A DNA stretch of 46,307 nt from an uncultured Taibaiella sp. (GCA_937870855.1 CALMWT010000012.1:77170-123476); one strand, 5' to 3'. Positions 26,222 through 34,201 are shown, numbered from the stretch's first letter. Numbers and translations are program-made. Notes: generated by a model from the letters alone, not told the origin.

Positions 26222-26974
26222 ATGAAAGTTTCCATTGTAACTGTTGTTTATAACAATGCTGCCACAATTGCTCACGCTATAGATTCAGTTCTTGCGCAGG
26301 ATTATGCAGATATTGAGTACATCATTGTAGATGGAAAATCTACTGATGGAACAGTTGAAATAGTGAAAAGTTACGGCGAGCGTGTTTCAAAGTTTATTTC
26401 CGAAGCAGACAAAGGCATTTACGATGCAATGAATAAAGGCATTAAAGTGGCTACGGGCGATGTGGTGGGAATATTGAATGCAGATGATTTTTTTTACAGC
26501 AACGATACGGTTTCTAAAATTGCAAGCGCATTTATTGAAGACAAAATTTTAGATGCTACGATTGGAGATATTGTCTTTATAAAAGATGAAGATCACGATA
26601 AAACACTAAGACATTATTGCGCGAAGAACTGGCGTCCTTCAAGATTTGCGTGGGGCTACATGCCACCACATCCGAGCTTTTTTTGCAAAAAACATGTTTA
26701 TGAAAAGTACGGGTATTATGAGATTGATTACAAAATAGCTGCTGATTATGAATTGCTGATACGGTTTTTGTTGGTGAACAAAGTGCATTTCAAATACCTT
26801 CCGTTTGTAACAACAAAGATGCGCATGGGTGGTGCAAGCACGCGGAATATCAACAGCATTATTACATTGAACAGAGAGATAAAAAGAGGTTGTGAAGAAA
26901 ATAAGGTTTACACAAATTACCTGATGATCTACTCTAAATATTTTTTCAAACCTTTTGAATTCCTTTTCAATTAG
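26222..26974 (+). CDS. Glycosyltransferase family 2
   Basis: 250 residues. KVSIVTVVYNNAATIAHAID, YIIVDGKSTDGTVEIV and ISEADKGIYDAMNKGI with LNADDFFY are the successive donor-site motifs of a WcaA-like GT2 enzyme. PPHPSFFCKKHVYEKYGYY and KIAADYELLIR form the acceptor part. It starts three bases after the carbamoyltransferase stop and is likely the first elongating transferase after the priming step, since epimerase and priming genes follow. Confidence 0.9.
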   Translation: MKVSIVTVVYNNAATIAHAIDSVLAQDYADIEYIIVDGKSTDGTVEIVKSYGERVSKFISEADKGIYDAMNKGIKVATGDVVGILNADDFFYSNDTVSKIASAFIEDKILDATIGDIVFIKDEDHDKTLRHYCAKNWRPSRFAWGYMPPHPSFFCKKHVYEKYGYYEIDYKIAADYELLIRFLLVNKVHFKYLPFVTTKMRMGGASTRNINSIITLNREIKRGCEENKVYTNYLMIYSKYFFKPFEFLFN

Positions 26975-26980
26975 CAGGGA

Positions 26981-27907
26981 GTGAAAATTATTATCACGGG
27001 TGCATCGGGCTTTATCGGGCGTAATCTCATTCCTTATCTTAAAGAATCTATTTCAGGAATTGAGATCAAAACTTTAGGAAAAGCAAACGCAGATCTAAAT
27101 TGGGAAAGCTTAACTGTAAATGATATTGCAAACTATGACGCGATTGTTCATCTTGCAGGCAAAGCCCACGATACGAAAAATACAAGTTCACCGCAGGAAT
27201 ACTTTGACATCAATTTCGGTCTTACAAAAAAATTGTTCGATTTATCGCTGGAAGCAAGTGTAGGAAAATTTATTTACGTGAGCAGTGTAAAGGCTGCGGC
27301 AGATTCAGTAGAAGAAATATTGACAGAAGATGCTTTGGCAAATCCTCAAACCCCCTATGGGAAGTCGAAATTGAAAGCTGAAGAATACATCATTCAAAAT
27401 TCAAAATTCAACACTCAAAACTATTACATTCTCCGTCCTTGTATGGTGCATGGGCCGGGAAATAAAGGCAATCTCAATTTGCTTTATCAATTTGCCAAAC
27501 GCGGAATTCCTTATCCGTTAGCAGCCTTCGAAAATCAGCGATCTTTTTTAAGCGTCGAGAATTTTTGTTTTGTGATAAAGGAGTTGTTGACAGGAGAGAT
27601 TGAATCGGGAATTTATAACATGGCAGATGACGAAAGCTTGGCTACTACTGAGGTTGTAAAAATTATTGCGGAGGTGCAGCAAAAAACACCCTCATTGTGG
27701 CATATACATCCTTCTATTATCCGTGCAGTAGCAAAGCTCAGCGACATAGTAAGGCTTCCACTAAACTCAGAGCGTCTGAAAAAACTTACGGAAAGCTATA
27801 CCGTGAGTAATCGAAAGATCAAACGCGCACTTGGCATTAATAAGATGCCAGTCTCTGCGAGAGAAGGATTGATTCGTACCATTGCTTCTTTTAGTAATCA
27901 TAAATAA
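26981..27907 (+). CDS. NAD-dependent epimerase/dehydratase (SDR) with a repeat-derived insert
   Basis: 308 residues from a GTG start. TGASGFIG (6-13) is the NAD(P)-binding motif, HLAGKAHD follows, S110/S111 lie in the YVSSVKAA strand, and Y126-x3-K130 (YGKSK) is the catalytic pair of extended SDR enzymes. It resembles WbpV/Gne-type sugar epimerases or reductases found with WecA-like transferases. A short stretch after YII (residues about 138-148, QNSKFNTQN) comes from a run of ATTCAAA units and looks like an in-frame insertion. It probably makes the nucleotide sugar used by the priming enzyme that follows. Confidence 0.87.
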   Translation: MKIIITGASGFIGRNLIPYLKESISGIEIKTLGKANADLNWESLTVNDIANYDAIVHLAGKAHDTKNTSSPQEYFDINFGLTKKLFDLSLEASVGKFIYVSSVKAAADSVEEILTEDALANPQTPYGKSKLKAEEYIIQNSKFNTQNYYILRPCMVHGPGNKGNLNLLYQFAKRGIPYPLAAFENQRSFLSVENFCFVIKELLTGEIESGIYNMADDESLATTEVVKIIAEVQQKTPSLWHIHPSIIRAVAKLSDIVRLPLNSERLKKLTESYTVSNRKIKRALGINKMPVSAREGLIRTIASFSNHK

Positions 27908-27940
27908 CTACAGCAACCAATCTCACCTTTTAAGTGATTT

Positions 27941-28897
27941 ATGGATAACCTTATTTACCTTCTTATAGCCGCAATTTTGTTTGTGCTGGAGCTTTTGTAT
28001 TTCCGCATTGCCGAACGTTTCCGTATCATCGATAAACCCAACGAGCGTAGTTCTCATAAACATCCTACAATACGTGGAGGTGGTATTATTTTCATAATTG
28101 CAGCCCTACTTTATTCCGTTTGGAATGGTGGAGCTTATCCTTTCCTGATGATTGCTATTTTGCTTTCGGGCAGCGTCAGTTTTATAGATGATATCAGAAG
28201 TCTGCCGAACTCGCTTCGTTTTTTTGCACATTTATGCTCTGGACTACTCATTCTACATGAAGTAGGTCTTTTTTCTCTTGATTGGATTTATATCGTGGTA
28301 ATTCTTGTGCTCGTAATAGGAGTAATTAACGCGTATAATTTCATGGATGGAATCAACGGGATAACAGGTTTTTACAGCCTTGCTATCCTCATTCCCTTAT
28401 ACTTTACAGAACCCGATTTGCAATTGAAAGAACTTCACCTTTTTTCCATAATTGGTGTACTTGTATTTCTTTTTTTCAATGCCAGGAAAAGAGCGCGATG
28501 TTTTGCAGGAGATGTAGGAAGTGTGTCAATGGCAGTGTTGGTGATTTTCTTTTTAGTAAGCAGAATTTCCACTACTCAAAACCTTAATTACATTGGCTTT
28601 CTGCTGCTTTATGGCGTGGATACCATTCTAACGATTATTCAACGATTGTACTTGAAGGAAAATATTTTCAAAGCGCATCGGAGACATCTATTTCAGCTTT
28701 ACAGCAATGAATACAAAACGCCGCACCTGATAGTAAGCGTGGGATATGGATTAGTACAATTGCTCATTAACTGGTTGCTGATATGCAGTGGAAATTCCGC
28801 GTTTGTACTTGCTGCATTAATCTTAGGCGCAGGATTTTGCTATATAGGTTTGAAGCTAATAGCTTATCGGGGAATCAACAGAAAAAAAACTGCTTAA
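27941..28897 (+). CDS. Undecaprenyl-phosphate sugar-1-phosphate transferase (WecA/WbpL type)
   Basis: 318 residues with about nine to ten membrane segments, of the MraY/WecA family. RPNERSSHKHPTIRGGG is not exact here but DKPNERSSHKHPTIRGGG is present near residues 32-49. FIDDIRSL, NAYNFMDGINGITG and FAGDVGSVSMAV carry the conserved acidic residues that bind magnesium and the sugar nucleotide. It moves a HexNAc-1-phosphate to undecaprenyl phosphate and starts repeat-unit synthesis at the inner membrane. It ends the glycan locus, and its stop overlaps the convergent next gene by four bases. Confidence 0.92.
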   Translation: MDNLIYLLIAAILFVLELLYFRIAERFRIIDKPNERSSHKHPTIRGGGIIFIIAALLYSVWNGGAYPFLMIAILLSGSVSFIDDIRSLPNSLRFFAHLCSGLLILHEVGLFSLDWIYIVVILVLVIGVINAYNFMDGINGITGFYSLAILIPLYFTEPDLQLKELHLFSIIGVLVFLFFNARKRARCFAGDVGSVSMAVLVIFFLVSRISTTQNLNYIGFLLLYGVDTILTIIQRLYLKENIFKAHRRHLFQLYSNEYKTPHLIVSVGYGLVQLLINWLLICSGNSAFVLAALILGAGFCYIGLKLIAYRGINRKKTA

Positions 28898-29322
28898 TAA
28901 ACTTCTCCTTCTTCACCCAGCATTTCCGCCTGCATAAATTCATTAGTTGCACTTTGTTCATAATCCACAACCTTAACTATGAAAAAAGCTACAATAATCA
29001 GTGTAAGAAATACGCCTAATATTCTGTAGGGATAAAACGAAGACGCTAATTTTTTATCAAGAAAAAAACTTTTGCCTAAAGCTGCAATATTGAGTACATA
29101 GGCCACAAAAAGCAAATAGCTCATAATCCGGTTGACATCCCCTCTTAGAAAACCTTCCTTATTACTGTTGTCACCAGCAGCAAAATAGACAAAGAATAAA
29201 ACAAGGTAAGCAATGCAGTAAAATGCAGTGACAAGGATAATCTGACGGAGCCTTGTTACCTTCTTACTTTTTTTGATTCTTTTTTTGTGATGAGTACGGT
29301 ATAGTGTAGATGTATTAGCCAT
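28894..29322 (-). CDS. Small membrane protein of unknown function
   Basis: 142 residues from the ATG at 29322. A basic, lysine-rich cytoplasmic start (HHKKRIKKSKKVTRLRQ) is followed by three hydrophobic segments (ILVTAFYCIAYLVLFFVYF, IMSYLLFVAYVLNIAAL and ILGVFLTLIIVAFFIVKVV) and an acidic tail. I do not recognise the family. It runs toward the priming transferase gene and overlaps its end by four bases. The function is unknown. Confidence 0.65.
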   Translation of the reverse strand: MANTSTLYRTHHKKRIKKSKKVTRLRQIILVTAFYCIAYLVLFFVYFAAGDNSNKEGFLRGDVNRIMSYLLFVAYVLNIAALGKSFFLDKKLASSFYPYRILGVFLTLIIVAFFIVKVVDYEQSATNEFMQAEMLGEEGEVY

Positions 29323-29396
29323 ATCTAAAAAACATTCCAAAGGTCGAGAAATCTTTTTGATTTACCAGCCTTATAATGGTTAAAGCCGGCGTACTT

Positions 29397-29404
29397 TATC
29401 TTCG
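29397..29404 (+). promoter_or_regulatory. Candidate -7 promoter element before the acyltransferase gene
   Basis: TATCTTCG, the TAnnTTCG variant, lies 32 bases before the ATG at 29436. It argues against the longer reading from 29376. No clear TTG is found upstream. Confidence 0.35.
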
Positions 29405-29435
29405 TGATGAAAGCAGGCGCAACAAAAAAGAACTA

Positions 29436-29906
29436 ATGAACACACCTACCATTTATACTGCTAAAGTCATTGACGTAAATTTTGGCAAACGTGTAAAGAT
29501 CGTTGAACCTGTAAATCTTTACGGTTGCATTATTGGAAACGATTGTTTTATAGGCCCATTTACAGAAATACAAAAAAGCGTAACCATTGGCGATAGAGTA
29601 AAAGTGCAATCTCACAGTTTTATTTGTGAATTGGTGACAATTGGTAACGATTGCTTCATAGGCCATGGCGTGATGTTCGTAAATGATTTGTTTAGTAATG
29701 GTGGTCCGGCAGGTGGAGATCAAACGCAGTGGAAGAAAACCACCATCGGCAACCATGTATCTATAGGTAGTAATGCCACAATTCTTCCCGTAGGCATTTG
29801 CGACAATGTGGTGATTGGCGCTGGTAGTGTGGTAACTAAAGACATTTCCAAACCAGGTATATACGCTGGCAATCCCGCAAGATTTTTAAAGGATATTCCC
29901 TCTTAG
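29436..29906 (+). CDS. Left-handed beta-helix N-acyltransferase (WbpD/FdtC-like)
   Basis: 156 residues from the ATG at 29436. Repeated hexapeptides (IGNDCFIGPFTEI, VTIGDRVKVQSHSFI, IGNHVSIGSNATIL, NVVIGAGSVVTKDI) build a left-handed beta-helix that acts as a trimer. The end YAGNPARFLKDI is typical of sugar N-acetyltransferases that modify amino groups of UDP- or dTDP-amino sugars using acetyl-CoA. It is divergent from the preceding small membrane gene and follows the glycan locus, so it may serve the same pathway. Confidence 0.87.
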   Translation: MNTPTIYTAKVIDVNFGKRVKIVEPVNLYGCIIGNDCFIGPFTEIQKSVTIGDRVKVQSHSFICELVTIGNDCFIGHGVMFVNDLFSNGGPAGGDQTQWKKTTIGNHVSIGSNATILPVGICDNVVIGAGSVVTKDISKPGIYAGNPARFLKDIPS

Positions 29907-29914
29907 TTTTCCGT

Positions 29915-30646
29915 ATGCCCCTAACCTTTGCGCACCCTGCCGTCATTATTCCTTTCAAATACATTCCCCCAAAATACTACTCGTGGACTGGACTTATAGC
30001 AGGTACACTCGCTCCCGATTTTGAAGCCTTTATAAAACTCGGAGGTTACAAACAATTCAGTCATTCATGGGTGGGTATGCTGTTGTTCGATCTTCCTGTG
30101 GGCGTGGCGCTCACTTTTTTATTTCATCTGGTGGTGCGCGATGCACTGGTGCAGCAGTTACCTTCTTTCCTTTCAAACAGACTACGTGCGTTTTCCATCA
30201 ATTGGATAAATACTTTCCGGCAACGATACGGCGTTATTATCCTTTCCTCACTAATCGGCATTTTCACCCACCTTGTATGGGACAGATTAACACACACCGA
30301 CTCTTACAGCTATCACAAAAAAGCAGGAATACAAATAGCCCCGGATGTAGAAACCACACTTCGCCAATGGCTGCAATGGAGCAATAGCATTATCGGGCTA
30401 CTCATCATTATCTGGCAGATATACTTGCTGCCGGTATCAAAGCCAAAACCACTCTACTGCTGGAAATACTACTGGATAGTTGTAGCCCTCACCCCCATTC
30501 CTCTACTTGCTTTTCGTACACAGTTTTACCACGAAGGAGACGACCTCATAAACACCACTATTGCAGGTGTGCTATACGGCATTATTCTCGCCTCCCTTAT
30601 TTTCCAAAAAAAGAGCCGTCAAAAAAATATTTTGACAGCTCCATAA
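29915..30646 (+). CDS. DUF4184-family membrane protein
   Basis: 243 residues. PLTFAHPAVIIPF at the start and LIAGTLAPDFEAFIKLG with a later FTHLVWDRLTH show the conserved histidines and aspartates of the DUF4184 family. About five membrane segments follow. The family's role is not known; the fixed H and D residues recall metal-dependent membrane hydrolases such as YdjM, but that is only analogy. Its 3' end carries the hairpin that ends the opposite-strand barrel gene. Confidence 0.82.
   Translation: MPLTFAHPAVIIPFKYIPPKYYSWTGLIAGTLAPDFEAFIKLGGYKQFSHSWVGMLLFDLPVGVALTFLFHLVVRDALVQQLPSFLSNRLRAFSINWINTFRQRYGVIILSSLIGIFTHLVWDRLTHTDSYSYHKKAGIQIAPDVETTLRQWLQWSNSIIGLLIIIWQIYLLPVSKPKPLYCWKYYWIVVALTPIPLLAFRTQFYHEGDDLINTTIAGVLYGIILASLIFQKKSRQKNILTAP
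30606..30641 (-). terminator. Rho-independent terminator for the beta-barrel gene
   Basis: On the minus strand, 30641-30630 (GAGCTGTCAAAA) can pair with 30624-30613 (TTTTGACGGCTC) with one mismatch, followed by seven T (plus-strand A at 30606-30612). It lies just after the stop of the minus-strand gene and inside the 3' end of the DUF4184 gene. Confidence 0.75.
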
Positions 30647-30664
30647 CCACTGTAAAAAATACAA

Positions 30665-31357
30665 TCAATTGCCAAACAACATGCCCAACGTAAGGCTTAG
30701 CGACAAATTTTTATAGCTGAAATCATCATTCCTTTCAGGCATTATATTCGCCAGCCCAATTCCTGCATTTCCCCTCACAAAAAATCCTCGCGGACCCATA
30801 AAACCAAGGTTCAAATTCAGCCCCGCATCCGATCCTCTGAAATTATCATCAAAATCATCGTTCCCAAATTCCAGTTCTTCATCGCCATCATCTCTAAACA
30901 CCACCGTACCGTCGTTCGTTCTCACAGTTTCCTTCCAATCACGCTCACCGCCAATTGCAAACGCCAAATAAGGCCCCGCACCTATAAAAAATTGCCCACG
31001 GTAAGGATGCCCGAATTTCAACTGAAAATTCATCGGTAGCTCCAGATAATTGATGCGATATTTATCATCAATATACCTCCTTCCCATCGCCACTCCCTCC
31101 GAATATTTATCCCTGCTTCCTTTCTGATTGAAAAACACCCCCGGCTGAAACGAAAACATCCGGTTGAAGCCAATATCCACTATGCCGCCCACCTTCAAAC
31201 CCGGGCGCATTTTAAAATCGTCCTCATCAATTCCCCGCGCATCTACATTAAATTTCGACCAGTTTACCCCTATTTCCGGCCCTACTTTTATACGTTGCGC
31301 CAGTGCCGTAGTAGTGCACATCGCCACCGCGCCCAGCAATAATATCAGTCTTTTCAT
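30665..31357 (-). CDS. PorT-like outer-membrane beta-barrel protein
   Basis: 230 residues. A signal peptide (KRLILLLGAVAMCTTTALAQ) is followed by alternating amphipathic strands and the sequence ends LTLGMLFGN with a hydrophobic last strand. KVGPEIGVNWSKF and LKVGGIVDIGF match the start of Bacteroidota porin-family/PorT-like beta-barrels (outer membrane protein beta-barrel domain). An acidic insert rich in D and E (DDGDEELEFGNDDFDDNF) lies around residues 150-170 and may be an outer loop. The role is unknown. A strong terminator follows the stop. Confidence 0.85.
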   Translation of the reverse strand: MKRLILLLGAVAMCTTTALAQRIKVGPEIGVNWSKFNVDARGIDEDDFKMRPGLKVGGIVDIGFNRMFSFQPGVFFNQKGSRDKYSEGVAMGRRYIDDKYRINYLELPMNFQLKFGHPYRGQFFIGAGPYLAFAIGGERDWKETVRTNDGTVVFRDDGDEELEFGNDDFDDNFRGSDAGLNLNLGFMGPRGFFVRGNAGIGLANIMPERNDDFSYKNLSLSLTLGMLFGN

Positions 31358-31449
31358 AGCAGTGCTTTTTTTTAAGAACTCAATAACACTGTACCATATC
31401 CTCAGCTTTTTTGTTAAAGGATTTTTAATAAAAATCCACCCTTACCAAT

Positions 31450-31650
31450 GCACTTTGCCCTGTAGCTTCCACTTTGCATCCTTTAGGTTGCTCCGAGCAT
31501 CCTTGAGGTTGCACTTTGCATCCTTTAGCTTGCACTTTGAATCTTCGAAGATGCAGTTTGATGGCTTTTGGATGTGTTTTACATCCTTTTTCTGTCAGTC
31601 TGACAGGAAAAGGATGCTCCGAGCAAGCTGGAGGTATCAAAGTGCAAGCT
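31450..31650. repeat. 21-base tandem repeat array with forward and inverted units
   Basis: Forward units begin at about 31450, 31469, 31490, 31511, 31532, 31553 and 31574. All but the first are 21 bases. Good copies read GCACTTTGCATCCTTTAGCTT; others are diverged, for example GCTCCGAGCATCCTTGAGGTT. After a central hairpin, two units recur in reverse orientation (31594-31650), such as the reverse complement of GCACTTTGATACCTCCAGCTT. AGCTTGCACTTTGA (31527-31540) is exactly reversed at 31637-31650. The array is not a CRISPR because there are no unique spacers. Confidence 0.8.
31582..31616. repeat. Large hairpin at the centre of the repeat array
   Basis: CATCCTTTTTCTGTCAG (31582-31598) is mirrored by CTGACAGGAAAAGGATG (31600-31616) with one mismatch. 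The 17-base arms can form a long stem on either strand. It could act as a bidirectional transcription stop or as the turning point between the forward and inverted repeat units. Confidence 0.75.
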
Positions 31651-31717
31651 AAAAAGTCAGTCATAAAAAACATATCAAAAACTATTTCTAATATGTAGTG
31701 CGCCGAATATTATTCTC

Positions 31718-32512
31718 TCAAAACAGCAAGTTATACAGCGTCGGTGCCAGGCGGCAGGGGTAAGTTTGGTGGTTTATTTGCCCCACCCATTTTATGCGGC
31801 GAATGGCATTGGTAAGAAATATTTCATCCGCATCGAGCATTTTTTCCTGGGTAAAAATTTCTTCGAGAAAAGAAAAACGGTGGCTAAGGCTGGCCGTAAT
31901 GTGGCGGCGCATGGTGCCCTCAATGCAACCATGCGCCAGCGGCGGCGTGTAAATAATGCCATTTTTCACCCAAAAAATATTGGCGCCGCCGCTCTCCACT
32001 ATATAATTTTCTTTCGATAAAAGCACATCGTTCCAGCCCTGTTGCGCGGCCATGTCTGCCCCTTGTGTGTATAGCGGAATGTTTATGCGCTTTAGGTTGC
32101 CACTCTGTTCAAAATCTTTCAAAGAAATATTTATCACACCCAGTTTCCAGCCTTCTTTGTTGAAAAGAAAAACATCTTCTTCTATCGGTAAAGTTTCTAT
32201 GAGGTAGGCAAATTTTCCCGCCTCCATACTCACCTGAAACCGCACCCGCTGATGCTTTCCTTCATTTTCACGCACGGTTATTTTTGTTTGTGCTTCAAAA
32301 AAATTTTGGGTGAAGCAGGAAGGAATCTCATAGTTGCACTGCGCCATTCCTTTCATCAACCTTTCATAGTGAAGCTGCGCCAACTGCACCACGCCATCTA
32401 CCACCAACATGCTTTCAAACAAGCCATCGGCAAAGCGAAATACACTGCTTTGTATCGGTGCGGGCGCATCTTTTTCGGGAATAAGATTTCCGTTGAAGTT
32501 GATGTATGGCAA
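31718..32512 (-). CDS. Class IV aminotransferase (PabC/IlvE-like)
   Basis: 264 residues from the TTG at 32512, which gives PYINFNGNLIPEKDAPAP, the expected N-terminus. The open frame extends upstream by 79 more codons without family resemblance and would overlap the divergent gene, so it is rejected. SSVFRFADGLFESM, LHYERLMKGM and GCIEGTMRRHI are conserved class IV segments. A lysine in GNLKRINIPLYTQ (about residue 140) should hold pyridoxal phosphate, and VESGGANIFWVKNG binds the cofactor phosphate. It may be an aminodeoxychorismate lyase or a branched-chain/D-amino-acid aminotransferase; sequence alone cannot separate them. Confidence 0.85.
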   Translation of the reverse strand: MPYINFNGNLIPEKDAPAPIQSSVFRFADGLFESMLVVDGVVQLAQLHYERLMKGMAQCNYEIPSCFTQNFFEAQTKITVRENEGKHQRVRFQVSMEAGKFAYLIETLPIEEDVFLFNKEGWKLGVINISLKDFEQSGNLKRINIPLYTQGADMAAQQGWNDVLLSKENYIVESGGANIFWVKNGIIYTPPLAHGCIEGTMRRHITASLSHRFSFLEEIFTQEKMLDADEIFLTNAIRRIKWVGQINHQTYPCRLAPTLYNLLF

Positions 32513-32558
32513 GGCATTGGGTTGAGGCAATAAAAATAGTTTAAGAAAGCAGCGATTG

Positions 32559-32566
32559 TATTTTTG
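32559..32566 (+). promoter_or_regulatory. Candidate -7 promoter element before the lpxD-like gene
   Basis: TATTTTTG is an exact TAnnTTTG match, 16 bases before the ATG at 32582. A start at 32564 would lie within it, which supports 32582. The -33 TTG is not clear (TTTA at 32540-32543). Confidence 0.45.
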
Positions 32567-32581
32567 CGCAAACTTTTTGGT

Positions 32582-33535
32582 ATGAATCTCGATCCTGCGG
32601 TGCCTGTAAGATGGCTGGCAAAATACACCGGAGCAAAACTTGTGGGCAATGAGGAGCAGGTAGCAACCGGCATGAATGAGGTTCATAAAGTGCGTGCAGG
32701 CGATGTTTCTTTTGTGGATTTTGAAAAGTATTACAACAAGTGTTTGCAATCGGCAGCTACCATTATCATTATCAATAAAGAAGTGGATTGCCCTGCGGGA
32801 AAAACTTTATTGATACACCCCGATCCTTTTAGCGCTTATGTAAGTCTGGTAAAATATTTTCGGGCGTTTGAGCCTGCCAGTAGAATGATAAGTGAGAGTG
32901 CAGCAATTGGTGAAGGCACGCATATACAGCCAGGAGCTTTTGTGGGCAATGATGTGCGCATCGGTAACAATTGTTTGATACATCCGAATGTTACTATTTA
33001 CGATCATACCATCATCGGGGACAATGTAATTATCCATGCGGGAACAGTGCTTGGTGCAGATGCTTTTTATTTTAAAAGAAGAAAAGAAAGAGTGGTGCAA
33101 TACGATAAACTGGAAAGTTGCGGAAGGGTAATTATTGAAGATGATGTGGAGATTGGCGCATGTTGCACGATTGATAAGGGTGTAAGTGGCGATACGATTA
33201 TTGGCAAAGGCACTAAGCTCGATAATCATATTCATATTGGTCATGGTGCGGTGATAGGGAGAAATTGTTTGTTTGCCGCGCAAGTAGGCATCGGCGGAAA
33301 AGCTATAATTGAAGACGAAGTAATTCTCTGGGGACAAGTAGGTGTGAGCAAAGATCTGACGATTGGTAAAGGCGCTGTGGTGTATGCGCAAAGCGGCGTG
33401 GCATCAAGCATTGAAGGAGGTAAAATTTATTTCGGTAGCCCGGTAGAAGATGCAAAAACGAAAATGAAAGAGTTGAATTGGATCAAACGTATTCCAGAGA
33501 TGTGGGAGAAAATGAATCAGGATGACCGCGATTAA
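32582..33535 (+). CDS. lpxD: LpxD-like UDP-3-O-acyl-glucosamine N-acyltransferase
   Basis: 317 residues from the ATG at 32582. The first 100 residues (VPVRWLAKYTGAKLVGN, AGDVSFVDFEKY) match the uridine-binding LpxD N-terminal domain. The remainder is a left-handed beta-helix with many hexapeptides. HIHIGHGAVIGRNCLFAAQV contains the histidine that acts as general base in LpxD, and KIYFGSPVEDAKTKMKELN starts the C-terminal helix. LpxD adds a 3-hydroxyacyl chain to the 2-amino group in lipid A synthesis. Bacteroidota often carry a second LpxD paralogue, so this could be that copy. It is shorter than typical LpxD (about 340). Confidence 0.85.
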   Translation: MNLDPAVPVRWLAKYTGAKLVGNEEQVATGMNEVHKVRAGDVSFVDFEKYYNKCLQSAATIIIINKEVDCPAGKTLLIHPDPFSAYVSLVKYFRAFEPASRMISESAAIGEGTHIQPGAFVGNDVRIGNNCLIHPNVTIYDHTIIGDNVIIHAGTVLGADAFYFKRRKERVVQYDKLESCGRVIIEDDVEIGACCTIDKGVSGDTIIGKGTKLDNHIHIGHGAVIGRNCLFAAQVGIGGKAIIEDEVILWGQVGVSKDLTIGKGAVVYAQSGVASSIEGGKIYFGSPVEDAKTKMKELNWIKRIPEMWEKMNQDDRD

Positions 33536-33540
33536 ACTAT

Positions 33541-33561
33541 GATTCTCAGAATCTTTTTTTT
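33541..33561 (+). terminator. Possible weak terminator after the lpxD-like gene
   Basis: GATTC-TCA-GAATC (33541-33553) is a five-base stem with a three-base loop, followed by eight T. The stem is AT-rich and short, so it is only a possible terminator. Confidence 0.4.
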
Positions 33562-33582
33562 ATCTCTAAATCCGGAAATCTT

Positions 33583-34137
33583 TTAATCCTGCAAATCCTG
33601 GTTCCATTCGTGTTTCAATATTCCTGTAATTACAAGGTCTTCAAGTTTTCCATTTCTTAAATAACTATCGCGTAGCACACCTTCAATTTTTGCGTTGAAT
33701 TTATCGGCTACAGCAGCGCTGCGTTTATTAGCAGGAACAAAATGGATTTCTATTTTATTCAAGTCTATTTTATCAAACAAAAAGTCAACAAATCGTTTCA
33801 GGCATTTAGAAAGTAATCCTTTTCCTTCATGCTCTCTAACTATCCAGTATCCAATCTGTGCTTTCTTTAGCGCATGATTCCATTGGTGCATACCTATAGT
33901 TCCAATAACATTTCCATTCAGAAAAATACCCAAAGCAATTCCCTGCTGACTTTGTAGCTGAGATAAAGCATCTTCAATAAAAGCAAGGGAATGTTCTTGT
34001 TTCGTTGTTCCATCCACCCACGACAACCACGGACGTAGATGTGTGCGATTTGCATCTATCGTTTCGAAAAGTGTTTGTGCATCCTGCGGCGTAAACGTGC
34101 GAAGTATAATGTCGCTATCAACGATAATGGAAACCAT
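33583..34137 (-). CDS. GNAT acetyltransferase, RimJ/RimL type
   Basis: 184 residues. LRTFTPQDAQTLFETID at the start, IGTIGMHQWNHALKKAQIGYWI and the acetyl-CoA loop REHEGKGLLSKCL (R/Q-x-x-G-x-G/A) are typical of RimJ/RimL GNAT proteins. HFVPANKRSAAVADKF and LRDSYLRNGKLEDLVITGI complete the fold. These enzymes acetylate N-termini of ribosomal proteins or small amines. The gene lies alone downstream of purH behind a terminator and converges with the lpxD-like gene. Confidence 0.87.
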   Translation of the reverse strand: MVSIIVDSDIILRTFTPQDAQTLFETIDANRTHLRPWLSWVDGTTKQEHSLAFIEDALSQLQSQQGIALGIFLNGNVIGTIGMHQWNHALKKAQIGYWIVREHEGKGLLSKCLKRFVDFLFDKIDLNKIEIHFVPANKRSAAVADKFNAKIEGVLRDSYLRNGKLEDLVITGILKHEWNQDLQD

Positions 34138-34146
34138 TCAGTCAAA

Positions 34147-34181
34147 ATAAAAAACTTAGTGTAAAACGCTTCCACTAAGTT
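34147..34181 (-). terminator. Rho-independent terminator after purH
   Basis: On the minus strand, AACTTAGTG (34181-34173) pairs with CACTAAGTT (34161-34153), a nine-base stem with an 11-base loop, followed by a T-rich tract. It lies 20 bases after the purH stop codon. Confidence 0.75.
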
Positions 34182-34201
34182 CATGTTGTTATGAATGAAG
34201 A

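Larger units (their letters stand above)
31358..31717. other. Gene-free intergenic region holding the repeat array
   Basis: These 360 bases separate the barrel gene from the aminotransferase gene, both on the minus strand. Open frames exist on both strands only because the 21-base repeat keeps frame. No protein family is recognisable in them. The repeat array and hairpin are listed separately. Confidence 0.6.

Noticed and set aside
31450..31650. Possible CRISPR array
   Set aside because: Units follow each other directly with no unique spacers and no cas gene is near.
31164..31652. 162-codon open frame on the plus strand over the repeat array
   Set aside because: Its first part is antisense to the barrel gene and the rest is kept open by the 21-base repeat; no separate coding evidence.
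32513..32749. Upstream extension of the aminotransferase gene
   Set aside because: It covers the promoter and start of the divergent lpxD-like gene and its residues do not match the family.
32807..33391. 194-codon open frame on the minus strand
   Set aside because: Antisense to the lpxD-like gene; the composition (many H, Y, N and T) is that of a shadow of hexapeptide repeats.
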